NCBI GenBank assembly: GCA_964246705.1
Contig: CAXTRQ010000053.1
Span: forward strand, 1-33,455
Source of the DNA: DASZCR01 sp964246705
GTDB taxonomy: Bacteria; Acidobacteriota; Blastocatellia; Pyrinomonadales; Pyrinomonadaceae
Length of the DNA stretch: 33,455 nt
Reading direction: 5' to 3'
The notes under the pieces were generated by a model that did no database searches, was not told the origin of the DNA, and worked only from the letters and a program-made list of their open reading frames with translations. How positions within the stretch are numbered: the first letter of the stretch is position 1; every line of letters begins with the position of its first letter. Below, piece by piece: positions 24,951-33,405 of this stretch. The position numbers and the translations under genes are program-made.

Positions 24951-25862
24951 TTAAGACGGGGATGCGGGCGCTTCCGCAGACATTTCTGCGACCGTGTGCT
25001 CCTGATGGAGAACGACCGAGAGTTGCGCGCCGTACATCAGTATCAAACTCGACACGTAGCTCCATGTGAGGACGGCGACGACCGCCCCGACCGGGCCGTA
25101 AATCTGGTCGTAATGAAAATATTGAAGACTCCACGCGAAGATGTATTTCGCGGCCTCCCAGAGCAGTCCGGCGACGACGGCGCTCGGCATCGTGTCGCGC
25201 AGCGTGACGCGACCGCTCGGCACGAGACGATAGACGAGCGTAAAGAGTGTGATGGTAACGATGATGCTCGTCAGCGCAAAGATGAATTGCCAGAAGGCGC
25301 TGCCGACCAGCGACAGCCACTCCAGCCGCTTCGGCACAAGCACCGGAAGCTGTTCGGCAAGCTGTTGGAGGGCGACGAGAATCGAGGTGAAGAAGACGGA
25401 GACGACGAGCAGCAGACCGACGAGGCCGATCATGCCGAGCGTAATCGCGCGCCCGTGCAGAAACGTGCGCGGGCGTGTGCCCCAGATGCGATTGACCGCG
25501 CGCTCGACGACGGCGAAAACCCAAGAGCCTGCCCAGAGCGTCACGACGACGCAACTGACAATGATGCTCGGCCCGACATCTTTCAGCGAGCGCACGGTCG
25601 TGCGCAGGAATTCACCCGAACCCGGATAGACCTCGACAATCCGCGCCAGCATCTCGCTGCCCGCCGCCATCCGGTTGCTCAGCGCGAGCAGCGCGAGCAG
25701 CGCGGGAAAGAGCGCCAGCAGCCCGAAATAACTCATCGCGGCGGCGGGCGTGAACAGATCATTTTCGTGAAACTGGTGGAGCGAGTGGCTGAGAATTGTC
25801 GTCCACGGCGCGAGATTTCGCACGCCCCACGAGTGCCTTGAGAAAAAGGAGAACCGTTGCAT
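24951..25862 (-). CDS. YihY/BrkB-family membrane protein
   Basis: A 303-residue inner-membrane protein of the YihY (formerly RNase BN/BrkB) family with about six predicted spans. The family features AAAMSYFGLLALFPALLALLAL, WAGSWVFAVVERAVNRIWG and GLLWEAAKYIFAWSLQYFHYDQIYGPVGAVVAVLTWSYVSSLILMYGAQLSVV are all visible. Function is poorly known in any species; the old RNase BN name was a misassignment. The ATG at 25862 is used. It is separated by 34 bp from the upstream exported-protein gene, so co-transcription is possible. Confidence 0.88.
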   Translation of the reverse strand: MQRFSFFSRHSWGVRNLAPWTTILSHSLHQFHENDLFTPAAAMSYFGLLALFPALLALLALSNRMAAGSEMLARIVEVYPGSGEFLRTTVRSLKDVGPSIIVSCVVVTLWAGSWVFAVVERAVNRIWGTRPRTFLHGRAITLGMIGLVGLLLVVSVFFTSILVALQQLAEQLPVLVPKRLEWLSLVGSAFWQFIFALTSIIVTITLFTLVYRLVPSGRVTLRDTMPSAVVAGLLWEAAKYIFAWSLQYFHYDQIYGPVGAVVAVLTWSYVSSLILMYGAQLSVVLHQEHTVAEMSAEAPASPS

Positions 25863-25896
25863 GATTTAAATCTAAATGGCCTGATCCGAAAAGCGC

Positions 25897-27909
25897 TCAC
25901 ATAGCTTTGCGCTTTTCTTGCGCCGGACGCAAGACCGCGCGAGCGGCGGCGACAGACGCTTCGGCTCGCGTCACTTCATCTTTGAGCAGACGGATTTCAC
26001 TTAAGGCGCGAGAAAAATCGAGCCGCCCCATTGTCGCAAAAACTTCTTCGAGACGAAACGGCATCGCGGGCGCGATAAATAATTCGCTCTCCTCTTTCGG
26101 CGTGGCAATCACAAATTCAAAGCCCTGTTCGGCGTCGCTCAGAGAATCCGCCGCGCCGTTAGCCGCGCCGACGAGCGTCGCAAACATCTCCCAGACACGC
26201 GAGGCATCTGCGCGCTCGGAGGCGAGCGTGAGCAGTGCAAAGACCGCCGCGCGCTGTGACGTATCGGCTGGCGCTTGCATGGCAAAGCCGTTCGCTTCGT
26301 TGAGCAGTTCGACGGCGCGTGATTGCTTGCCGCGTCGCAAGGCTAAGCCTGCCGCCTGCGCCAGCCCTGCGGCGCGCACTTCGGGCGGGACATCGGCGCT
26401 CCGAACAAAACTTGCGGCACGCTCAAAGTCGTCCTCCTCTTCGTCGCCGTAAGCTGCGGAGATGTTCAACACTTGATAGAGAGCGATGACGAGGCGCGCA
26501 TTGCGCTGCGCTTCTGCATCCGCGATTTCGGCGGCGACGCGACGGGCGCGCTCCCACAACTTCAGCCGCGCGGCCTCCATCACGAGCTTGAGTCGCAGGT
26601 CATCACGCGCGGCCTCATCGCTTGCGCGTGCGACTTCTTCCAGCCTCGAACTAAGCGGGTCGCGCGAATTCTTGCGCGCAAAATCGCGCGTCTCCGTGCG
26701 CGAAGCGAGCGCTTCGCGTCGGCTCGCTTCGATCTCAGAGTTGAGCGCGCTCTGGCGTGCGTGCAGGGCGGGAGCATATTGCGCCGCCTCGCGCTCGAAG
26801 AAGGGCAGCAGCCGACCGATGGTGAAATAGCGCGCGGCTGTTTCACCTGCGGACTTTGCGTCGTCGGCGCGCGGCGCGGGCGCGCGGAGCAGCACAATCG
26901 CCGCCATGTCGAAGAATGCGCGGCGTACCTCCGCACGTACCGGCGGAGATGCGACGCGCGTTTGAGCGTCAGTGTAAAAAGCCTGCGAAAAATTGAGCGC
27001 GCCGTTTTTATCAATAGAGACCAGCAAGTCTGGCGAGACGATGGGAGACGAAAGCAGCAGGACGGCGTTGGCCTCAGCCCCGGCATCCGCGAGCGTCCTC
27101 TCAATCAGGCGCAGGTAGAGGGCGTCGGCGGCGCGCGCCTCGGCACGGCGAAACTCAAGAATAAAGCCGAGCAAGTCTCGCGTGACGCCTTCACTGACGA
27201 GCGGTGCGGCAAACTGCGCGGCGCGTTCGTATTCGCCTCCGCGAAGCAGCGAAGTAGCGATTAAGAGACGTTGCTGTCCGCTCGCGCTCAAACTGCGCCA
27301 CCCTTCGGACTGTGAAGAAGCTCTCTCGTCAGGCGCGGCGTCCGGTTCAGGCGCTCCTGTTTCTTTCGCCAACGCGCGCGAAAACTCCTGCATGAAGCTT
27401 TCAGAGAGGCGCGCATCATGCCGGGCTGCCGTCTCGATAACAGAGCTTTGCGTAGCCGTCAGATATTCCCGCGCCTGTGTTTCGGATTCACCTTCAAACG
27501 TTATCGAGGCGACCACGCCGGGGGCGTTAGTCGCCTCCCACGCGCGACGAAGAATGGCGCGCGCCGCCTGTTCGTCGAAAGGCCAGAGTTGATCGGCGAC
27601 GGACGTTTGGATTCTGACCTTGGCGAAAAAATCGACGAACGAACGCGCGGCTTCCGCCGTTTCGAGAAGCGCGGCGATGGCCTGCTTCTGTGTCCGTTGT
27701 TGCTGCTGCTGCCGCGTGCCGGCCTCGCTGCTGCGTCTCTTGTGGGTCGTGTTATTCGCGGGAGCGCGTCGGGCGGGCGGGCGCACCACGCCGCGTCGCT
27801 CCTCCTGTGCCGACGCGCCCGCAGAGAGCGCAAGCATCGCGCAGTAGAGCGCAGACAGGCCGAAGAGAAGCAGCGCGTTCGAGTAATAGCGTTGGCGAGA
27901 TTGAAGCAT
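25897..27909 (-). CDS. Large exported alpha-helical protein, unknown function
   Basis: A 670-residue protein not assigned to a family. The ATG at 27909 gives a clear Sec signal peptide, MLQSRQRYYSNALLLFGLSAL with a likely cut after ASA before QEE. A basic Pro/Arg/Gln-rich linker follows, including a run of glutamines near residue 70. The rest is Ala, Arg and Glu-rich and strongly helical, with repeated helix pairs (for example GGEYERAAQFAAPLVSEG, GKQSRAVELLNEANGFA) suggesting TPR- or HEAT-like solenoids. An upstream in-frame start at 27960 would place extra residues before the signal and is rejected. It is probably periplasmic or envelope-associated. Composition matches the chromosome. Confidence 0.75.
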   Translation of the reverse strand: MLQSRQRYYSNALLLFGLSALYCAMLALSAGASAQEERRGVVRPPARRAPANNTTHKRRSSEAGTRQQQQQRTQKQAIAALLETAEAARSFVDFFAKVRIQTSVADQLWPFDEQAARAILRRAWEATNAPGVVASITFEGESETQAREYLTATQSSVIETAARHDARLSESFMQEFSRALAKETGAPEPDAAPDERASSQSEGWRSLSASGQQRLLIATSLLRGGEYERAAQFAAPLVSEGVTRDLLGFILEFRRAEARAADALYLRLIERTLADAGAEANAVLLLSSPIVSPDLLVSIDKNGALNFSQAFYTDAQTRVASPPVRAEVRRAFFDMAAIVLLRAPAPRADDAKSAGETAARYFTIGRLLPFFEREAAQYAPALHARQSALNSEIEASRREALASRTETRDFARKNSRDPLSSRLEEVARASDEAARDDLRLKLVMEAARLKLWERARRVAAEIADAEAQRNARLVIALYQVLNISAAYGDEEEDDFERAASFVRSADVPPEVRAAGLAQAAGLALRRGKQSRAVELLNEANGFAMQAPADTSQRAAVFALLTLASERADASRVWEMFATLVGAANGAADSLSDAEQGFEFVIATPKEESELFIAPAMPFRLEEVFATMGRLDFSRALSEIRLLKDEVTRAEASVAAARAVLRPAQEKRKAM

Positions 27910-27934
27910 CACGAGCTTAGTTCTAGGTTGATAT

Positions 27935-28054
27935 TCACCACCGCAGACACAGCTGGACACGAGAGGCTACACAGAGAAGGTATAAGGATTTGAAATTTCA
28001 AATCTGAAATCTGAGAATTGCGGTTCCTCTGTGTTTCCCCGTGTGCGGCGGTGA
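27935..28054. repeat. Nested inverted repeats around an 18-bp palindrome
   Basis: The outer arms TCACCACCGCAGACAC (27935-27950) and GTGTGCGGCGGTGA (28041-28054) pair imperfectly, and ACACAGAG with CTCTGTGT pair inside them. In the centre is an exact 18-bp palindrome at 27987-28004, built of TGAAATY/TCAAATC 7-mers. It fills the gap between ruvB and the exported-protein gene. Confidence 0.65.
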
Positions 28055-28090
28055 TGAATCTTTGTCGCCATATATTCAATTGAAATTGCT

Positions 28091-29095
28091 CTAGGCGTCG
28101 AACAGCCCGTTGGATTTGAATTGGGGGGCCGAAGGCAGCGCGATGCCGAAATGTTCGTAGGCGAGCCGTGTCGCCATGCGCCCGCGCGGCGTCCGGTTGA
28201 GAAAGCCAATCTGAATCAGATAGGGTTCGATAATCTCTTCGATGGACTCCTTCTCTTCGTTGAGCGTCGCCGAGATATTCGAGAGACCGACGGGGCCGCC
28301 CGCGTGCTGCTCGATAATCATCATCAGCATCTTGCGGTCAATCTCGTCGAGGCCGAACGTATCAACCTCCATCCGGTTGAGCGCGGAGTCCGCGACCTCT
28401 TTCGTGATGCGCCCGTCGTACTCCACTTCGGCATAATCGCGCACGCGACGAAGCAAGCGATTGGCGATGCGCGGTGTGCCGCGCGCACGCCGCGCAATCT
28501 CGCGCGAGCCGCCGTCGTCTATCTGCGTGCCGAGAATATCGGCCGAGCGGCGGACGATTAATTCAAGTTCGTCGGCGGTGTAGAAATTGAGATGAAAGAC
28601 GATGCCGAAACGCCCGCGTAAGGGGGCGGTAATCATTCCGGCGCGGGTGGTCGCGCCGACGAGTGTGAACTTCGGCAGGTCGAGTTTAATCGAGCGCGCC
28701 GCCGTCCCTTGCCCGATCATAATGTCGAGTTGGTAATCCTCCATCGCCGGGTAGAGAACTTCTTCGATGGCCGGGTTAAGACGATGAATCTCGTCAATAA
28801 AGAGCACGTCGCTCTCTTGCAGGTTGGTCAGCAGCGCGGCTAAGTCGCCCGGCTTTTCGATGACCGGCCCGGCGGTCGAGCGCAACTCCGCGCTCATCTC
28901 GTTGGCGATAATGTTGGCGAGCGTCGTCTTGCCGAGTCCCGGCGGGCCGGTCAGCAAGACATGATCGAGCGCCTCGCGTCTCTGCAAGGCGGCGCGGATG
29001 AAGATACGCAAATTCTCCGTCGCGCGCTTCTGCCCGATGTACTCAGCCAAGCGCGTCGGGCGCAGAGACAACTCAAACTGCGACTCGTCATCCAT
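28091..29095 (-). CDS. ruvB: RuvB, Holliday junction branch-migration helicase
   Basis: A 334-residue AAA+ motor that drives branch migration with RuvA. Walker A is LLTGPPGLGKTTLA, Walker B is VLFIDEIHRL, sensor 1 lies in FTLVGATTRAG and the arginine-finger region in ITAPLRGRFGI. The C-terminal winged helix reads QIGFLNRTPRGRMAT. The ATG at 29095 is chosen because it has GAGGG at good spacing and gives the family length (E. coli has 336). The ATG at 29131 has no ribosome site. ruvA lies upstream on the same strand across a 122-bp gap that holds an inverted repeat. Confidence 0.96.
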   Translation of the reverse strand: MDDESQFELSLRPTRLAEYIGQKRATENLRIFIRAALQRREALDHVLLTGPPGLGKTTLANIIANEMSAELRSTAGPVIEKPGDLAALLTNLQESDVLFIDEIHRLNPAIEEVLYPAMEDYQLDIMIGQGTAARSIKLDLPKFTLVGATTRAGMITAPLRGRFGIVFHLNFYTADELELIVRRSADILGTQIDDGGSREIARRARGTPRIANRLLRRVRDYAEVEYDGRITKEVADSALNRMEVDTFGLDEIDRKMLMMIIEQHAGGPVGLSNISATLNEEKESIEEIIEPYLIQIGFLNRTPRGRMATRLAYEHFGIALPSAPQFKSNGLFDA

Positions 29096-29139
29096 CGTCT
29101 TGCCCTCACGGACACTCACAGGTTCATCCATAAAAAACT

Positions 29140-29221
29140 ATGAACGATGAAGCCGCAACGACGAACTCTCAGACAAAAGCCTTGCTGTTTTCAGTTCATC
29201 ATTGCGGCGTTCATCGTTCAT
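29140..29221. repeat. Near-perfect 19/20-bp inverted repeat between ruvA and ruvB
   Basis: The left arm 29140-29158 (ATGAACGATGAAGCCGCAA) and the right arm 29202-29221 pair with a single bulged base. The right arm overlaps the last four bases of ruvA. It may process or attenuate the ruvA-ruvB message. It is related to the repeat at 24876-24950. Confidence 0.7.
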
Positions 29222-29850
29222 CCTTTCGAGAGGTGGCGGAGGCTGCGGCGCAGGAGGAGTTCGACGGAGAGTTCGCCGCCTTCGCTCGTGGCCTGCATCA
29301 TTGCTTTCTCTGCCGCCGCGCGCTGGTATCCGAGATTGATGAGCGCCGAGAGAGTGTCTTCGCGCAAGGCGTCTTCGCTCGGAGGCATAACGCCCCCACC
29401 GGCTGCCGCGCGCGCCGCCAGTTCCTCTTCAAACGCCGCCGAAGTGAGCGCCGCCATCTTGTCGCGCAGTTCGATGACGAGCCGCTCGGCGGTCTTCTTG
29501 CCGACGCCGGGAATCGAGGTCAGGCGCGCGAGGTTGTTGGTGCGAATCGCGGTGATAATCTCGTCGGCGTTCATGCCTGAGAGCATTGCGATGCCCGATT
29601 TCGGGCCGATGCCGCTGACGGAAATAAGCAGCATGAAAAGCTCGCGCTCGCGCGCCGTGTTGAAGCCGAAGAGGTTCAGCGCGTCTTCGCGGACGTGCGT
29701 GTAGATGCGCAGAGAGATTTGCGCGCCCGGCTCCGCCATGTCGTAGAAGGTCGTGACCGGAATCGTCACCTCGTAGCCGACGCCGCCGACATCAATAATG
29801 ACACTGGTCGCTTGTTTGAAAAGTAGGTTGCCGGATAGGTATGCGATCAT
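29218..29850 (-). CDS. ruvA: RuvA, Holliday junction-binding subunit
   Basis: A 210-residue protein that binds four-way junctions as a tetramer and loads RuvB. The OB-fold start MIAYLSGNLLFKQ with VGGVGYEV is present, followed by two helix-hairpin-helix motifs (LISVSGIGPKSGIAMLSG and LTSIPGVGKKTAERLVIELRDK) and the RuvB-binding C-terminal domain (DTLSALINLGYQRAAAEKAM). Length and order are as in the family. It precedes ruvB in the usual ruvAB arrangement. Confidence 0.96.
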   Translation of the reverse strand: MIAYLSGNLLFKQATSVIIDVGGVGYEVTIPVTTFYDMAEPGAQISLRIYTHVREDALNLFGFNTARERELFMLLISVSGIGPKSGIAMLSGMNADEIITAIRTNNLARLTSIPGVGKKTAERLVIELRDKMAALTSAAFEEELAARAAAGGGVMPPSEDALREDTLSALINLGYQRAAAEKAMMQATSEGGELSVELLLRRSLRHLSKG

Positions 29851-30001
29851 TCGTTAAAAATTCTTTCATCACGAAAGCGGAAATTTCAGGAGCGGCTCTG
29901 GTTTGGTGCGAGACGAATTGTAGAGGAAAGGCGGTGCGTTCGGCAAACACGGTTCCAACTTAAAGAGATGAAATCTCGAATCTTCAATCGCTCAACTTTG
30001 A

Positions 30002-30040
30002 TGCGTCTTTGCATGAAACTAATTTTCGCGCAAAGACGCA
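30002..30040. repeat. 11-bp perfect inverted repeat upstream of ruvA
   Basis: TGCGTCTTTGC (30002-30012) and GCAAAGACGCA (30030-30040) pair across a 17-base loop. The gap 29851-30113 between ruvA and the cysteine dioxygenase gene otherwise shows 7-mer-like strings (GAAATCT, CGAATCT, TCAATCG near 29968-29990) and no gene. Confidence 0.6.
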
Positions 30041-30113
30041 AAGAAAAGGACGTTGAGGAAGACGGGTTTCAGGATTCTCTCTGAATTGATGAGATGACCG
30101 TAGTCGCACGCGC

Positions 30114-30704
30114 TCAGATTGTCGGATTCCAATTGTTGAGCCAGAGTGTGCTGATTGATTCCGTGCGGCCGATGCGATAGGTGTTGATGCTACCGAGCGG
30201 CGGTGCGTAGAGATGAAGCGTGATTAAATCCTGACCGCTCACCTCTGGATTGCCGAGTTGATGGATGTCGGGCACGTCCGCGCCTGTTATCTCATTGGGC
30301 GTCCACTCGCGCGCCTTCTGATAACGAAGACCGTCGCGTTCGTCCATCACAAACAGCGTCTCCCACATCACGCCTTCGCAGACGCGCACCATGCCGTATG
30401 AACCATTGTGATCGTGAATGGGCGTCTGCTGTCCGGGTCGCCAGCAGAGGACGAGCAGTTCGACAAACTCGTTGCGAAAGACACGGTGGCGGGCGTAAGT
30501 CCCGGCCTTGAAACCGATGTGCGGGCGCATCTCTTCCGGCTCGGCCTCGACCTCCTGAAGCCAGCCCGCCAATTCTTCAAGCGCAGGCGCGCGGCGCAGA
30601 GCGGCCAGCGTCTCCGTCAGCGCGCCGAGCGAAAAGCCGGACGACGTGCGATTCTTTGTCGGGCTAGCGGGGGCGTGCGGTTGTTGGGTTATAAAAGATG
30701 GCAT
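30114..30704 (-). CDS. Cysteine dioxygenase (type I, cupin)
   Basis: A 196-residue non-haem iron enzyme that oxidises cysteine to cysteine sulfinate. The three iron ligands are visible as H97 and H99 (PIHDHNGS) and H148 (DIHQLGN). ITLHLYAPPL at 162-171 holds the conserved His and Tyr of the family. The position of the mammalian crosslinking Cys93 is Gly here, as is usual in bacterial enzymes. AAGGAG lies 12 bases before the ATG at 30704. It is divergent from rex, so the two may share control, but no site is evident. Confidence 0.9.
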   Translation of the reverse strand: MPSFITQQPHAPASPTKNRTSSGFSLGALTETLAALRRAPALEELAGWLQEVEAEPEEMRPHIGFKAGTYARHRVFRNEFVELLVLCWRPGQQTPIHDHNGSYGMVRVCEGVMWETLFVMDERDGLRYQKAREWTPNEITGADVPDIHQLGNPEVSGQDLITLHLYAPPLGSINTYRIGRTESISTLWLNNWNPTI

Positions 30705-30875
30705 TGACTTTTTGAACTCCTTCGGAAAAAAGGCGGTCGGGACACGCGTAAGCGCTCGAAGGCCACTCAGCTTCTTACGCCAAAGTGAGGGGGCAAGTCA
30801 AACATTATTGTGGCTTGAGAGTAGCCCCGCCGGTCTCAAGCTTTTTAAAACGAAAGCGCGAGAAGGCGAGGCGTG

Positions 30876-30907
30876 TCTTTTCGCGGTGGGGTTATTAGAG
30901 CTATACT
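30876..30907 (+). promoter_or_regulatory. Possible rex promoter
   Basis: TATACT at 30902-30907 matches the -10 consensus at five of six bases and lies about 34 bp upstream of the rex start. The -35 is poor (TTTCGC at 30879-30884 with 17-bp spacing). I do not see a clear Rex-type palindrome (TTGTGAA-N4-TTCACAA) in the 236-bp gap, which otherwise shows no gene. Confidence 0.35.
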
Positions 30908-30940
30908 GAAGACCGCTCCCGCTTTAGAAAAGGTAACGGA

Positions 30941-31648
30941 ATGAAATCGGAAAAAATCTCGGAACTGACCACGAATCGTCTGAGTGTCTATCTGCGCTGT
31001 TTGAATTTGCTGGCGGCAGCAGGAATCAAGACCATCTCTTCACAGGCGTTAGCCGACCAGTTTAATCTCAACTCGGCGCAGATTCGCAAAGACCTCGCCT
31101 ATTTCGGCGAGTTCGGCGTGCGCGGCGTCGGCTATTCGGTGGACGAACTGCGCCGTCACCTGACGCAAATTTTAGGATTGGATAGCGTGCACCGCGTCGG
31201 CATTATCGGCGCAGGAAACTTGGGCACGGCGCTCGCCAATTACAACGGCTTTACCGCGTCGAACTTCGGCGTCGTCGCCTTGTTTGATAACGACCGGGAG
31301 AAGATCGGCGCGCGCGTCGGGCACGCAGGGATTACGGTGCAAGACGTGCGAAAGCTGGCGCGCGTCGTGCGTGAAGAGAAGATTGATGTCGCCGTCATCG
31401 CCGTCCCGGCGCGCGTCGCGCAGCGCGTATTGAATCAGGTGATGTCGGCGGGCATTAAGGCGGTGCTGAATTTTGCGCCCGTCCGCCTGCATGCGCGGCT
31501 CGGCGTGAAGGTCAAAACAGTTGACTTGACAATCAGTCTGGAGAGCCTATCTTATTTTCTGGCGCGTCCGCAGATTACCTGTGTTACCAACCCGCGCGCC
31601 ATTCTTCCCTACGAAGAGATTGCTCAGAGGGAAGAGCAGGAATTGTAA
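30941..31648 (+). CDS. rex: Redox-sensing repressor Rex
   Basis: A 235-residue repressor that senses the NADH/NAD+ ratio and usually controls fermentation and respiration genes. The N-terminal winged helix contains the family block ISSQALADQFNLNSAQIRKDLAYFGEFGVRGVGY (32-65). The Rossmann domain has VGIIGAGNLGTAL with glycines 90, 92 and 95, and D116 in VALFDND selects NAD. A swapped C-terminal helix follows VTNPRAILPYEE. AAGG lies before the ATG at 30941. Location beside a microcompartment-type aldolase suggests redox control of that pathway, which is inference. Confidence 0.95.
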   Translation: MKSEKISELTTNRLSVYLRCLNLLAAAGIKTISSQALADQFNLNSAQIRKDLAYFGEFGVRGVGYSVDELRRHLTQILGLDSVHRVGIIGAGNLGTALANYNGFTASNFGVVALFDNDREKIGARVGHAGITVQDVRKLARVVREEKIDVAVIAVPARVAQRVLNQVMSAGIKAVLNFAPVRLHARLGVKVKTVDLTISLESLSYFLARPQITCVTNPRAILPYEEIAQREEQEL

Positions 31649-31675
31649 GCCTTAAAAGGAAGGAGTTCGCCCGTT

Positions 31676-32143
31676 ATGTTCGCTTCGTACTTCTTGAAAA
31701 GAGCTTTGCCGTTTATGCTGACCCTATTGCTTGGCGCGACCCTCGGAGGTTTCGCCAATCTCTTCAACTGGCGCACCAGTCGCCCGGTCACGACGGTACG
31801 CGTGCGTCGCCCCTACAGTTGCTCTCATTCGCGCCGCAACGTCGCCCAGAGCGACTCGACACCGTTGATACCCATCTCCGAGCCGAATACGAAATACACG
31901 CGCGAGGCTTGGGATCGAGGCATCACGGGCGTCGTCCGCTTGCGCGTGACCTTCAACGCCAACGGGAGCGTGACGAGCGTCGAGACCGTCGAAGGGCTAC
32001 CCTTCGGCCTGACGGAAGAGGCCAAGAAAGTGGCTTGGCAGAAAAAGTTTATTCCCGCGACGACGAACGGCGAGCCGGTCACAGTGACGCAGGACGTGGA
32101 CTACGTGTTCAGCCTCAGTGACAGGATGGCCGCAGGGCTTTAG
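31676..32143 (+). CDS. TonB C-terminal-domain protein
   Basis: A 155-residue protein. It has one N-terminal hydrophobic anchor (about 10-30, FLKRALPFMLTLLLGATLGG), a basic linker and a TonB_C-like domain (GITGVVRLRVTFNANGSVTSVETVEGLPFGLTEEAKKVAWQKKFIPATTNGEPVTVTQDVDYVFS). Such proteins may energise outer-membrane transporters, but short versions in Acidobacteriota are often of unknown role. GGAAGGAG lies upstream of the ATG at 31676. The aldolase gene begins directly after the stop (TAGATG), so the two are translationally coupled, an unusual pairing. Confidence 0.85.
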   Translation: MFASYFLKRALPFMLTLLLGATLGGFANLFNWRTSRPVTTVRVRRPYSCSHSRRNVAQSDSTPLIPISEPNTKYTREAWDRGITGVVRLRVTFNANGSVTSVETVEGLPFGLTEEAKKVAWQKKFIPATTNGEPVTVTQDVDYVFSLSDRMAAGL

Positions 32144-32977
32144 ATGGATGAAAGAACAGCACGACGCGAAATCGTGAGCGTCGGCCAGTTGATGTATGAA
32201 CGCAGTTACGTTGTCTCTTCCGACGGCAACGTCAGCGTGCGCCTCGCAGACGGGCGCATCCTCGCCACCCCGACGCAGACCTCGAAGGGACGCATGACGG
32301 AAGACTCGCTCGCCATCACGGACATGGATGGCAAGGCGCTCAACGATAAGCGCGCGTCGAGCGAGTTGGCGATGCACCTGCTGATTTACCGCGAGCGCCC
32401 GGACGTTCGAGCGGTCTGCCACGCGCACCCGCCGCACGGCTCGGCCTTCGCCGTCGCCGGGCTGGCGATTGACCAGCCGATTTTGTCGGAAGTTATCCTG
32501 ACGCTCGGTTGCGTCCCGCTCGCGGAATACGGCACGCCCTCGACCGAAGAATTGACCGCAGCGATGCTCCCGCTCGTCCGGCATCACAACGCGCTGCTGA
32601 TGGCGAATCATGGCGCGGTCGCCTACGGCGAACATCTCTGGCAAGCCTTCGACCGTTTGGAGACATTGGAGCACACGGCCAAGATTGCGATTCTCGCGCG
32701 CTCGCTCGGCGGCGCGCGAAACTTGCCGCCCGACTCCATCGAAAAGCTCATCCACGTCCGCGAGCGCGCCGGATACTTGGACGAACGTGCGCGTTGCCAG
32801 TCTTGCGGTTACCTGCACGAAACGCAGATTACCTGCCCGACGGGCGAGCGCCCCGCCCCTTCAAAGGACAACGGCGCACGGAGCGCGGCGACCAACGGCG
32901 CGGGCAAAATTTCCCTGACGCGCGATGAACTGGTCGAACTACTAATCGAAGCGGCGCGCACGCAGAGGATTTCGTGA
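32144..32977 (+). CDS. Class II aldolase with extra Cys motif and likely encapsulation peptide
   Basis: A 277-residue protein of the class II aldolase/adducin family, which cleaves sugar phosphates such as fuculose- or rhamnulose-1-phosphate. The zinc ligands H93 and H95 (HAHPPHG) and H156 (ANHGAVAYG) and the catalytic acid E74 (SSELAMH) are present. After the aldolase domain, residues 218-231 hold C218-x2-C221-x3-H225-x5-C231, which could bind metal. A disordered Ala/Gly/Pro linker (232-256) leads to an amphipathic helix (LTRDELVELLIEAARTQRI), the form of a BMC encapsulation peptide. With the BMC-H gene 137 bp downstream this suggests a sugar-phosphate-cleaving microcompartment. The substrate cannot be read from sequence. 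Confidence 0.88.
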   Translation: MDERTARREIVSVGQLMYERSYVVSSDGNVSVRLADGRILATPTQTSKGRMTEDSLAITDMDGKALNDKRASSELAMHLLIYRERPDVRAVCHAHPPHGSAFAVAGLAIDQPILSEVILTLGCVPLAEYGTPSTEELTAAMLPLVRHHNALLMANHGAVAYGEHLWQAFDRLETLEHTAKIAILARSLGGARNLPPDSIEKLIHVRERAGYLDERARCQSCGYLHETQITCPTGERPAPSKDNGARSAATNGAGKISLTRDELVELLIEAARTQRIS

Positions 32978-33079
32978 ATCGTCAAACGTCAGTCTTGAAC
33001 AGGTAGAAATCTTTACTCCTTCACGATGACGCAACCTGCGATTCAACGTCCACGATTGTTGACACAAAGTTTCTATTGA

Positions 33080-33100
33080 CGATTTACCATTTGCGATTTA
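33080..33100. repeat. Three tandem 7-mers upstream of the BMC gene
   Basis: CGATTTA, CCATTTG and CGATTTA run head to tail and end just before the AGAGGAG ribosome site of the BMC-H gene. Another set (AATCGTC, AAACGTC, AGTCTTG) begins near 32979, right after the aldolase stop. The gap 32978-33114 holds no gene. Confidence 0.65.
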
Positions 33101-33114
33101 AGAGGAGACGATAA

Positions 33115-33399
33115 ATGGCTCAAGAAGCACTGGGCATGGTTGAAACAAAAGGTCTGGTGGCGATGATCGAAGCGGCGGACGCGATGGTCAAGGCGGCGAA
33201 CGTCACGCTCATCGGATATGAAAAGATCGGCGCAGGATTCGTCACCGCGATTGTGCGCGGCGACGTGGCGGCGGTCAAAGCGGCGACCGACGCCGGAGCG
33301 GCGGCGGCGCGTCGCGTCGGCGAACTCGTCAGCGTCCACGTTATCCCGCGCCCGCACGGCAGCGTCGACGACGCTCTACCAATCGTCAACAACAATTAA
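33115..33399 (+). CDS. BMC-H microcompartment shell protein
   Basis: A 94-residue single-BMC-domain protein of the PduA/EutM/CcmK type, which forms hexamers tiling the shell facets. The start MAQEALGMVETKGLVAMIEAADAMVKAANVTLIGYEKIG and the GAGFVTAIVRGDVAAVKAATDAGAAAARRVGE block are typical, followed by VHVIPRPHGSVD. The pore loop is probably near KIGAG (37-41). GAGGAG is a strong ribosome site. The downstream locus is outside the window and should hold more shell and enzyme genes. Confidence 0.96.
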   Translation: MAQEALGMVETKGLVAMIEAADAMVKAANVTLIGYEKIGAGFVTAIVRGDVAAVKAATDAGAAAARRVGELVSVHVIPRPHGSVDDALPIVNNN

Positions 33400-33405
33400 A
33401 AGTAG

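Noticed and set aside
24936..25841. Plus-strand 301-residue frame opposite the YihY gene
   Set aside because: It is antisense to a well-supported membrane protein and its charge-rich, Arg/Asp-heavy translation is typical of a shadow frame.
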